The position numbers and the translations under genes were made by a program. This document shows, piece after piece, positions 37,101-49,100 of a stretch of 64,000 nucleotides of DNA. The stretch covers positions 113,229,307 through 113,293,306 of the forward strand of contig NC_089822.1 of NCBI RefSeq assembly GCF_035046505.1. The letters are read 5' to 3'. The notes beneath the pieces were generated by a model. The model made no database searches and was not told the DNA's origin. It worked only from the letters and a program-made list of their open reading frames with translations. Position 1 is the first letter of the stretch. The number at the start of each line of letters is the position of its first letter. The stretch is from Tiliqua scincoides (taxonomy: Eukaryota; Chordata; Lepidosauria; Squamata; Scincidae).

Positions 37101-40100
37101 TGGACAGATAATAGAACTTACAGCCTGTGCCCACACTATACAAGAGAATGAGCACAAGACCTTCTATTTTTCACGCTACAGAAAATTACAAAAAAACTTT
37201 TGGACAAAAATGTATGGATTTCAGATGTCCGAATAAGGGGTAATGTACCTGTAGCAGTCCTGAAGACCTAAAGGGATAATCTGACTAATAATGGGTGGCA
37301 ATCGTGAGGACATTTGCCATACTTCACATTTCTTCTGTAACTTCATTTTTCTGCAACAAAAGTTTTTCAATATTCTCTAACAATGTTGTGAATGACATTA
37401 ACTAAATGGGTCTTCCCAAAAGGGGATGTTTTGGCTGTATTGTTGGATGCTACAAGGGATGAAAAACCAGTAACTGGTTCCATTATTTAAAATGTTTATC
37501 CTGCCTTTCCCCTTGTAATCAGGAGGTGCCCAAGATGGCTTACAATTTTTTTTACATAGAGAGTACAAAAGTAAAGGGGAAAATGATATACCTCTGGTTC
37601 CTCCTCCTCACAAGTCAGTCAGTGTTTCTTGGTGGTGGGGTGGGGGAAGCACATAGTTCATCTTAAAACTTGAGACAAAAGAAGGTTGAGGAAGCAACTG
37701 CTGTGGTGATGGACATGCTGGGTGGGCTATGTCATTGGCCTGTTCTCTTCCCCCACTCCTTTGCAAAGTGAATTTTCTGACAATCATTTGCTGACCATTA
37801 ACGGTCCAGTTCAGTGCATGACCTGTTCTGATACATTTATTGGTGCTGAATCTTATAAGAGGCTTTAGGCATTCTCCCTCAGTTTTATTTGCTTCTGACT
37901 TACTGTAAATACAACTTCTCTTCCTATTATGCTAAGTTTTCTTTTTGCCTTTTTTTACTTTTGCATAGCTGGCATGTGGTCAGGATGGCCAGCTGAAGGG
38001 GTTTGCTGTCCTGGAGTACGAGTCAGCTGAGATAACAGAGATGGTCCAACAGGCCACCAATGGCTTGCCACTTGCTGGGAACCACATCAGAGTCTCCTTC
38101 TGTGCTCCAGGCCCTCCCGGGCGAAGCATGTTAGCGGCTCTGATAGCTGCCCAGGCAACAGTAAGGCTCAGCTCACAATTATGCCTCTGACTGTGTGTGG
38201 TTTGAAATAGCCTCCTCACCACCTGCTTTTCTTCATCTGTTTGGCTTGCTCCCTGTGTCTGCACAATAGTTATTTTGGCCTCGGACAGGTTGCCGCATCT
38301 CTGGACTGGCACAATGCATCTTTAAAGCAGATTTCTCTCTACCTACTCATCAGCAATATTTCTCCTGTAGCCTTTCTGCTGCTTATGGACATCTGCCATG
38401 TTATACAAAGGATAGATATGCCTTGGTACTGACAGGTGGAAGGCAGGGGTGATTTTCAGCCCACTGCATCACAGAGTTTTGGAGCAGGTTAACACTTGAA
38501 TTTTAAAAAAGCAAAAGCAAAACAAACACGCATTTGCACACACAAGGTACATAAGCTGGTAATCTTTCTTTGCAACCACGCAAAGCAGCAGAAGGTCTGT
38601 CAGTGTTGCTGCAGTGTTTAGCAATGTGAAACTGCTATGTAAGCCAAAGCCTCAACTGTACACCTTGGCGCTTTCTTCCCACGTGATAGAAGTTATGAGC
38701 GTGATGCTTTCTCTACCAGTCGGAGAGAGAAACCAGATGTAATTTGATTCACTTGGTGTTGTTCTTTTTAAAGGCACTTAACCGTGGGAAAGGGCTTCTT
38801 CCTGAGCCCAATCTTCTTCAGATTCTAAACAGCTTAGGGAATCCTTCATCAATTCAGCTCTTACTCAACCCCCTTCTCCATGGAACCATTGGTGGAAAGC
38901 AAGGCAAGTATGAACAAGCAATCTTATAGAGTGCATCTGACAGGTGCCTATAGCTAGATAGTCTTTTGGGTTTCTTCCTGCCTTTTGAGCCCATTGAGCT
39001 AAGCTGGAGCTTCCTTAACCTGGTAGCACATCTAGCCACTACCAGATGCCATCATTTACTGTGTCAGAGCTGAAATACAGGGATGGTCTGTGCTTGCGAC
39101 ATAGATCTGATAGTCTCTAATCTTGGGCACCACCAGTCTAGATGTAAGTACTTGTTCCGTAAAACCAGGCATGTAAGCCTTTATGTGTTTTACAAAGACA
39201 GGTCAGTATTCAACACTAATAATGTTGTATTAATTTGTGAGAATCTTTTTGCTTATCAGAAGCACAAATTCTTCCTAAATGTTTTAAGTTGGATATAAAA
39301 CAGATAAGTTAGTACTCTGTGTTGGTATGGAACTCTTGACAAATGTATTCTTTGTGAGGCAGACTAGAATGATAATTCCCACTTGTTAGTTCACTCAATG
39401 TAAGGGCTTATACCTAACAAGTGTAGTCATATGAAATAAAATAAAAACCAGCATAGCCATCAAAAACTAAATTGAGTATGATGGTCAGATACCTCCAAAA
39501 GATGAAGGCTGAAGCGTTTCACTGTTGCCCTATGGTTTATTCTGCATTGCTGCAGGATGAAAGGATTTTTTTTACTTATTTAAATGAAAATCTCAAACTT
39601 GGTTTCTTTTCAGGAATCCTGGGAGCTCCTCCATCAGTACCTGTCTTAACCAACCCAGCCCTGTCCACAGCTCTACTTCAGCTAGCGCTCCAGAACCAAA
39701 CACAAGCACAACAGGTAATGGTCACAGATGGAATTTGATTATCTTTTCCCTTTTCAAAGAATGGCTAATAGTCATTGCTCATGGGCTGCTTTTGTCTTCT
39801 CTTGGCTTCCTCCTCACTCCCAAACTGGCAGGTGATAAATCCTTTACTTGCCCTAAAGGTCTACCAACTTCATGCACGCACATCTTTGGCTTGACTAGGA
39901 TTACAGTTACTACTGAAAGCTGGTGTGTTTGGCTATACAGATGGTTAAAATCCTCCATTTGCGGAGGATCTTGTTTGGGCTATTCTCTTGAACCTTTAAG
40001 TCAGGAGACTTATTTTCTTTAGCCCTTCTCTATATTCTTGTTGTACATAGTTGCAATACTGTTTTTAATGGGAGAATTTTGGCAGCTGTGGCTTCTCCGG

Positions 40101-43100
40101 TTGGTGCAATGCAGAAGTCTGCTATGCCTTTGGAGTCTGCAAACCTGCTACAAGTCATTGAAATATCCTAAATATACTGCTGTACTTGCATTTGGATAAG
40201 AGATTGAAGTAGACTCTTCCTCTCTTTTGTCCTTTTCCTGTTTAACCCTTTTGGCTTTTGCTGACCTTCTCTCTGGTCTCTCTTTGCTTTCTGCTCCAGA
40301 AGGCATTGCTTGGAAACTTACTCTTAGTCCAAAACCAGGTCTGGGCACAACTGCTGCAGAACAAGGAAAACCAGGCCATATTCCATGTGAGTGGTGGGCC
40401 TGACTTGTGTGTGAAAATTATGCTACTTGTGTGTGTTTGTGTGTTCCATGAAGGTGCACTTCAGTGACTAATCTCTAGTATTAACTAATTCCAATCTCAC
40501 AAAAAAGGATGTGCTACATAGCACATCCTCCTAGATTTGTGACTTCTGGCCTTAAATCTTCAGACCCCATAAACTGTGGTTTCATGTCCAAAATAGAATC
40601 AATAGACTAACCCAGTCCCTTGCATCAGTCTTTAAAATGACTCTGGAACAAGGACAGGCATAGTAGCTTTTCAAAATAAAGGGAAGATGCTAGTTGAAGA
40701 GCTTCTGCCTATGTGTGTTGGCCCATGTTGTTGCTTGTGCCTTTCCATTGATGCTTCTCGTATGGCTGGTTTGGAGTCTCTAGGGTTTATGTGCCTGTGC
40801 ACCATCAACAGAACTCTGCTGAATATTTCATATCTTCACAATATGAACCATGCATCATGTGCAATGATGTGGGTTTGCCAAAATCTGGGTGCTTAAATAT
40901 TCTGGCTTTGGTGGCTTAAGATTTTGCAAGGAGTGGTAGGAAGATGGGACAGTGACTTGATAGAGAAATACAGAAAACAAGCCTGTTTAATATGTTTCCC
41001 TTTCATAACACTACTGGAGATGTAATGAACAGACAACTCAGGCTAACTGCGTTTCAGGATAGCACATTTCTTTCCTCCTGATGCCTTCCTGTGCACCGGT
41101 TCCAGGTAGCCTATGTATAGTGTGAAAGCTCTTCCTTCCTTGGTAGCATATGCTCAAGCAGTGGTTTTCAAGAGAGTCTGGCCAGTTTGAGTCTTCTGTC
41201 CTCTCCTCTGGGTTTCCAGGCTTCCATTCTGTTTTTCCGTTTCACTGCCTCCAGTAAGAGGGCACAGAAGACTTAGATGGGCTTGAGTATTGTGGCTTTC
41301 ATGATAATAAATACTACATGTACTGTCAGTGTAGCAACTGAATAGCAAAACTCATCCCAGCAATTCCTGACCAGAATCTGGTTCTGGATAGCCAGGGCTT
41401 AACAGTCCTGAGCTGCAAATGGGAGTGCCTAGTTTGATCTTGACAAACTGCTGCACCAAGGCTTCCCTTGCTGATTGTTTTCAGGGCTAGCTGTAGAAAG
41501 AAGCACTCATGGCAGCTGCTGCTCATGTTTCTCCTTGCTCACTCCACTAGTGAAGAAAGATAGCTTAAGCTCCTGCGTGCTAACAGTTTGTGCAATGGAA
41601 TCCTGTTCGCATTTGTGTTACACTGTAGTCAGAACAACTAAACTCAATTCTAAGTTTTCTTCATGAAAGGCTGAGACTAGTCCTTGGAGCACCTGAAAGA
41701 TGTTGGGGCATTTTTCTCTCCAGAAAGGGTGTAGTAGCATATTTTTCTCAAGACTTGCCCATCCTGTTCAGTGTGCAGTTCCTCCTTGTGTTCTAGAATG
41801 CCTCGGGTCACCTGTGTGGATGTGACTGTAGCCTATTCCCTTCTTGCTTATCTCTATAGTATGCCTTTCTGATATCCATTCAACCTCAGCATGCCTTTGG
41901 CACTATTGCTTCAGATTAGCTACTTGAAGTGGGCTCATGGCTTGGTTTGTTTGGTTTGTAGCATGCATAACTTTGCCTTCCATATTGGGTGTTGAAACTT
42001 GTCCCTTGTTTGCAGAAACCAGGGATCTTGGGAGAGTCTCCACTAGGTTCCCTGCAGCATGGTCCTCTGGGGGTCCCAAATACACCATCTCAGGCAGGAA
42101 GTCAGCTATTGGGTGAGATGTCTTCAGGTATGTACTTTGTGGTGCTGGGTGTTATCAATAGCTTCTGACTGCCATCCTTGAACCATTATTTTTATTGGAA
42201 ATGATTGGGCCTGATTTTCCCAAATGTGCCCAAGGTTCACAAGTGGGCAGAAAAAACGGAACATTAATATAAGAAAAAAGACTGAAACTATGATTTCATA
42301 ATTGTCTTGCTGCATGCTAAAATTGGTTGATGATAAGATATAACTCATTAGTGGAAGAGGTTCATATATCTTTTTAATCCAACTTGAAAGCCTTTTTGTA
42401 ATTGAGAGAAGAATATTTGGATTGTGATATGACAATCTCCTTTTAGCTGGGATGAGGATTTGAGAATAAATGGAGAGAGCTAGGCTTGTCAGAGGACCTT
42501 CAGCAGTATTTTTGCTGTTTTTATAATCCTTCATTCAGCACATGGCCTCTCTAAGAATCCAGATTCTTTAACCCTTGAACTATCCAGGATTCATAGCACC
42601 TGAGAGCTTCTTGCCCCCAAAGGTATTTTGTGTTTGAAACATTCCAGCTTCTTTAAACCTCTAGAACTGAAGTACCCAGAGACCTTCATCTGCTTTGTGT
42701 TTGGTCCTATTTTGGCTACAATCCTCTTTCACCCCTGCCATGTCAACTTTAGAAATAGATGAATAACTTAGCAGTGGTTCCCAAACATTTTAGCACCAGA
42801 ATCCACTGTTTAAGACAACAATCCATTAGGACCCCCCTAGCTTTACTACACAAAAAAGAGTTGCATCTTTGCTGAATACATGTGGTATGTAAATAGCCTT
42901 GTTTTAGAAAAGGAACATATACACTGGCAACAACAGTTTTGTTTGCCAGGGGTGGGTGCCTCTTCCCCCAGTGAGTGAATCCTCTGTGCCTATTAGACAG
43001 AAGAGAAGACAAGTGGATGAGAGTAGGGGAATCCAGTCATTTTGCATAAATTTCTGTGGTCCTCTGAAACTTTCTCCAAGTAAGGTGAGATCCTGGTTGG

Positions 43101-46100
43101 TTGGCAACCTTCAGTCGCGAAAGACTATGGTATAAGCCGACAGCACCCTGTATTCCCAGGCGGTCTCCCATCCAAATACTAACCAGGCCTGACCCTGCTT
43201 AGCTTCCGAGATCAGATGAGATCAGGCATCTGCAGAGTAACAGTTGGTCCTACCTCTCCACCTTTCCAGGCTTGCTTGCATGTGTAGATAAGAGTTGGGG
43301 TCTTAGTTCCAAGGGCATACATTTTTAGAGACATTGAGGGAAGCACCTGTTTATCTCTTGCTATCTCTGCGGCAAGTTGCAGACTATAGAAGGCTTTTAC
43401 TCTCTTCCTACATGTGTGCTGCCTGGAGAGACAAAAATCTTCTCTGGCTTGCAAGGAGTGGGAATGTGAAAGATGTAATATATCTTGACTTCAGGTAAGC
43501 ATTTGACAAGGTCCCACATGACATCCTAATCAGCAAGTTGGTAAAATATGGGTTCGATGATACAATTGTTAGATGGATTCAGAACTGATTGAACGGCCAT
43601 ACGCAAAGGGTGTTTGTCAATGGCTTGCATGAACCTGGAGGACAGTTTCGAGTGGGGTACCCCAGGGCTCTGTCTTTGGCCCGGTTCTCTTTAATATCTT
43701 CATCAATGACTTGGATGCGGGGATACAAGGGAGCCTCATCAAATTTGCAGATGACACCAAACTGGGAGGATTAGCTAACACAACAGACAGTAGAAGCCTT
43801 CAGGAAGACCTAGACAAAATGGAATACTGGACTGAAATGAAGTTTAACAGGGATAAATGCAAAGTTCTGCACTTGGGCAAAAGCAACCAAAGATGCAGGT
43901 ATAAAATGGGAGATACATGGGTTGGCAGCACTACATGTGAGTGGGATCTTGGAGTTGCAAGATCTTGGTGGATCACAGGATGAACATGAGTCAGCAGTGT
44001 GATTTGACTGCAAAGAAGGCAAATGCAATTTTAGCCTGCTTTAACAGAACCATAGCTTCCAAGTCATGAAAAATTGTGGTTCTGCTTTACTCTGCACTGG
44101 TTAGACCTCACCTGGAGTATTGTGTCCAGTTCTGGGCATCCCACTTTAAACCAAACTGGAGCAGGTTCAGAGAAGAGCAATGAGGATGATTGGGGGGGGG
44201 GGCTGAAGGACAAGCCCTATGAGGAAAGGTTGAGGGAACTTGGCGTGTTCAGCCTGGAGAAGAGAAGGCTGAGAGGGGATATGATAGTTCTCTTCAAATA
44301 CCTAATGGGCTGTCATATAGAAGAAGGGAATAATTTATTCTCAACTGTCTCTGAAAGCAGAACTAGAACCAATGGGTACAGACTGCAAGAGGAGATTTTG
44401 ATTAGACATCAGGAAAAAATTCCTGATGGTACAGGTGGTTCGGCAGTGGAAGAGATTGCTGAGAGAGGTGGTGGACTCTCCCGCACTGGAGATATTCAAG
44501 CAGAGGCTTGACAAGCACCTGCTGGAGATGCTTTAAGAGGATTTCCTGCCTAAGGCAGGAGGTTGAACTAGATGACCTATTAGGTCCCTTCCAACTCTGA
44601 TTCTTTGAGCTGTGAAACACAAGCAGGCACTCTCTCCCTCCCCTTTCCATCATTCTCTGCTTCCTGCATGTGAAGCAAAACCCTGCCCCTCTTCATTTCA
44701 CGGTGCTTTCTTTAGAGGTGGATTGAGGAGTATCTCTGTTGCTCTTCAGCAGTGAACACAGCAGGCCTGGATGCCCATGTGGGGCTGTAGTCCGCTACAT
44801 GCTCCTCTGGGTTCATGGCCCACCAAAAATCAGCTCGGAAACAGCTGGTTTATAGCTACAGAGATGAGCCACTACTGTCAGAAAGGCACTGTAATGCTCA
44901 TAGAATATTTGATCACAGTAAAAGAAGAGATGAGTAGTTGACAGTATCTTTCCAGTGAATTGATTCATGTCAAATTCTTCTGAGGTTACTTCACGTAGGC
45001 ATGTAGAAGTGTTTCTCATCTGTTTATATGGTGTTCTCCTTCCAGGTGCTTCTCTGCCTACTGATATGGCCCCAGGGTCTGTAAAGTCTCCAATATTGCC
45101 TTCAGGGAACTTGCCCTTGTCTTCCTTTCTGGGACCACTGGGAATGGAGAGGGAAAGCTCTGTGATGGGAGCACAGACGTCCCAGCTGACTCCACCTGGT
45201 CTGCAAGGCCTCACCACCTCCATTCTTGGATCTGTAATCAGCAGGCTTCAGAAGCCAAAGCAGGCAGAGAATGCACCACCCATATCAGGGGTAAGTGTGG
45301 AGCTATGTCTTCCGTTCTGTTGAATCTATTGAATATTCAGTTGTGAAACTGCATTTGTGGATATCTTTATGGTGCAGTTTTAGCCCCTGTTACTATAGAA
45401 ACTCATCTGCAAATGTGTGAATAAGGGGCTTTGCCCTACATATGAGCCTCCAATCATGTTTCCCCTTCCCATCTCATTTGCAGCTCTCTTCCTGCTCCAA
45501 AAATTTAGTACCCTTCTGTAATCTGGCAAGGATCTCCAGCCTAATGTTAATTGCTGGAATTCTTACTGGAATTAAACCAGTAGGTTAAATAAATGGTCTT
45601 CAACTTGACAAGAGCTAGGACCCACCTTGAATCCCAATCCACAACATGGGACATGCCTTGAAGAGCTCATGACCCCACCACCCTGCCCTCCCCCACCTGT
45701 GGACTACTTTGCAATTGCTCCTGCTGCACTGCCTCTGCCCTTCCCCACCTGGCAGCATGTGTGTTAGAATAGTGCCATGCACCTGGCCACAATAGCAGCA
45801 ACAGGCGGCTGCAGGCACCGATGATGGTGTCAAGTAACTTATGCTGCATCTTCCACTGTCTAATACTGGCAGGTTTGCTGGTTGACTGACTAGCCAGCAA
45901 GCAAGAAGGTAGACTGCTGAACTAGATCCTCTTCCTGTCTGGTGGTAGCCAGTCAGTGTGTACTCCTACTGTGTCTTCTGCCCTTTTTTCTGTCTGGGTT
46001 AACTGGAAGAGGAGGAGAAACAGAGCGTGGGACATGAGTGTGCATTCAGTTTTCATAGATTGGGGGAGTGGGGCTAGGAAAAGAGGAGTGCTGGAAAGCA

Positions 46101-49100
46101 AGTTGACAGGTGGAATAGAGATCAGGGTTGTGGTCAGAGAAACCTCTCCAAAGCCAGAATCTCTGGAATTAATGTCATCTAGGATCCCTATCCCAAAACT
46201 GTGTAGGGTTGAACTTCAAAACGATGGTAGCAGTGGCATGACCTGTCTGCTTGCTGAAGACTTCTAGTCCAATGGAATTAGTTAAATTTTGGACCGGACT
46301 TGTACAGTAAAATTGAACATTTCAGTATAAGTTTGATAACTGGTAAACATAGAAACCCCCTTCACCCCGGGAATACTAGATCATAAAATTCTAGCTGGAA
46401 TTGTTCTCTGAGATCTTCTGACCATTTTGAGTGCAAGATCATTTGTTCAATAAATTAGTTTCAGAGGAATGGGTGCTAAATGGAGAGAACAACTATTTTT
46501 CTCAAAATGGCAGCTTTCCCTAAGTTGAATGTTTTCACATGCTTATCACAGCTATCAGATGAACATATTGTGCCATTGTCAATTTTTTATTCTAAACGTC
46601 TGAATGAAATTAGGATTTCAGTGGACTACTCTGTGTTGCACAACTTCCTTAGAGACCACCTGAAACCTTTTTTACCCAGGACCCACATCTTACTTCCAGT
46701 TTGCAACATGGGACTGTTTCCATTGTGGTTGTGCATGTATGTTCCTTGGTTGCTTTTCTATTTGGAGGGTTCTCTTAAATAATGCCATTTAAAAATAAAA
46801 TAGTGATGCCACTGGTATGACTTGTCTTAGCTGGGATGTAACATGTACCCTGGCACTCTGGGAAATGCTATTCACAGTTCTTCCTTCTACAGGTTTCTCT
46901 GCTAGGAGAGCCACCAAAAGACTTCAAAATTCCACTCAATCCCTACTTAAACCTACATAGTCTTCTTCCCACAAACAAGCTTGGAGGTAAGGAAGGGATA
47001 GCTTGGGAGACATCATGGGGATTTGGCACAAAAAAACACTCCAAAATGGTGCTAGCTCCGTATTTCTTATGGGTTAGCATAACCCTTCTGCAGAGGAGGA
47101 AGGCGGAATATAAATGCAGTAAATAAAATAAGCACAATCCCAGTGTTTTGGGCAAAAGCACTTCATCAGGGGAAGTATTACTGCCAACCCATGCTCTGCT
47201 CCCCAGGTGCACAAACTCTAGTACAATAAAACACTGGTCTCAATGCAGCAGCAAGTTGTCGGTGGCTGTGTTAGTATCCTGGTCAGCTTAGCAATATGGA
47301 GTTGTGGGCAGGGTTGTTGCATGCATCCATGCTGCCTCTGCATGCTCACGTGTACACCCTTGAGGGATTGTGGGGGAGGGTAAGCAAGCAGGCCCAGCAT
47401 ATCTATTCATGCTTATTACACAGAAACAGTGTGGTGGAGGGAGGCAGCATGTTGTGCTCATTGTAAATAAAAGAAGGGGAATGGGCTTTCCCTGCCCACG
47501 TGGTGCTTCATAAGCACCAAGTAGGCAAGAAGAAGCAATTTGGAGCCATTTTTTCCTCTCCTCTTTTTTTTCTAGCAGCTCAGCAGGTCAGAATTGGATC
47601 CCCCCCCCACCACACACACACTGGAAGAGCACTTGAAAAGGGCAGTGGACAAATGGGCTGGGGGCTTGTCTGTTCTCCACCCCTCTAAGGGTACTGCTTC
47701 ACACAACCATTTTGAGTCTGGTGCATGACAAGGCTGGCCCTGGCTGTGCAAACAAGAGTGCACTTGCAGCTTGTTCTCAGAGAGCCCAAAGTGGGGATGG
47801 GCATTGTTTGGTATATGCTGCTTCTAAGAGACTACCCCTGCCTGTACCTATAATTCTCAAATGGTTGTGATGAGGATCTTCTTTGCTGTCCTGGGGTTAG
47901 TCAGAAGTGGGAGGTAGCCTGTCCCATTTTGATTCTCCATCACTGTCTGCATGAGAATGGTCAACTGGGTCTTTACAGGTGGAGCCAATAAAACATTCAA
48001 CCTGAAGACTGGAGTGCTTGGCAATGTCTCCAATCCCAGAATTCCACAGGCTTCCATCACTGATTCTGTGCTACCCTCTGCTGGGTTGGCAGGAGACAGC
48101 TGTGCATTTGACTATCAGCCTGTGAGTACAACAGAATCATGTTTTAGTTTATATTAAATTTAATATTTAATCATGTTTTAATTGATCTGGCTTTCCAAGT
48201 ACAACCTAGCAACAAGGATTAGAGCACTGGAGGAGTTTGCATTTATCCTTTGGTAGTATTTAGACCTTAATATTGGTTCAGAATGCTTTAGACCAGGGAT
48301 GGTCAACCCATGGCTCGCAAGCCACATGTAGCTCTTTGACATATAATATGCAACTCTCAGAAATATGTTGTCCGAGCTGCTTTTTGCCTCACAATTAATA
48401 TAAAAAATAGATAAGAAATTTTAAATGTTTTAAAAACTTCATCATTATTATTTACCGGGCACAACAAACGAGGCATTTACTTGGCATTATTTACCAGGTA
48501 TAAACTGAGAGTCCACTGAATTAAAACATAAGTTCATGGGAGTAAATATTAAGAATTTAAATGCTTAAATACTGCAGTTCTGAAGCATCTCTCTTGCAGC
48601 TCTCAAACCTCTGAAGCTTATCATATGTGGATCTTACATTAAGCAAATTTGGCCACCTCTGCTTTTAGACTGTACTGCTGATTTTGGGAAAGAGTTACCC
48701 TGTATGCACAGATTTCTCTTTCTGATAAATGATCCTGTAAACTCATATCATAACTAGTTTGAAAACCTAATTATATCAGATGTCTACAACTCTGGTTACC
48801 CCACCCCCCAAATCAAAAACTTGAGATTGGGAATGTATCCCCAGGCAAGAGAGATGGGGCCCCAACTTGGTGGGTTTGCACACAACAAACCACAGATAAA
48901 GATCCATCGTATTAAATGTTTCTTCTCCGCTAGGGAGGACCAAGCTCCAGGGGGCTAATAGGAAGCTGCCCACTCCTGCCACTGAAACATTTATATTCCT
49001 AAATTCAAGTGTTGATTTCTTATGGTGTTATAAAATACAGGTGGAGCCTTTTTATGCATGATTCCCTGACCTGCTGCAATTAGGAAAAAATGCGTTGTGC

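Noticed and set aside
43138-43222. Possible 5S rRNA gene on the minus strand
   Set aside because: The 5' third of 5S is missing and the 3' end runs into a LINE tail, so it is a truncated SINE.
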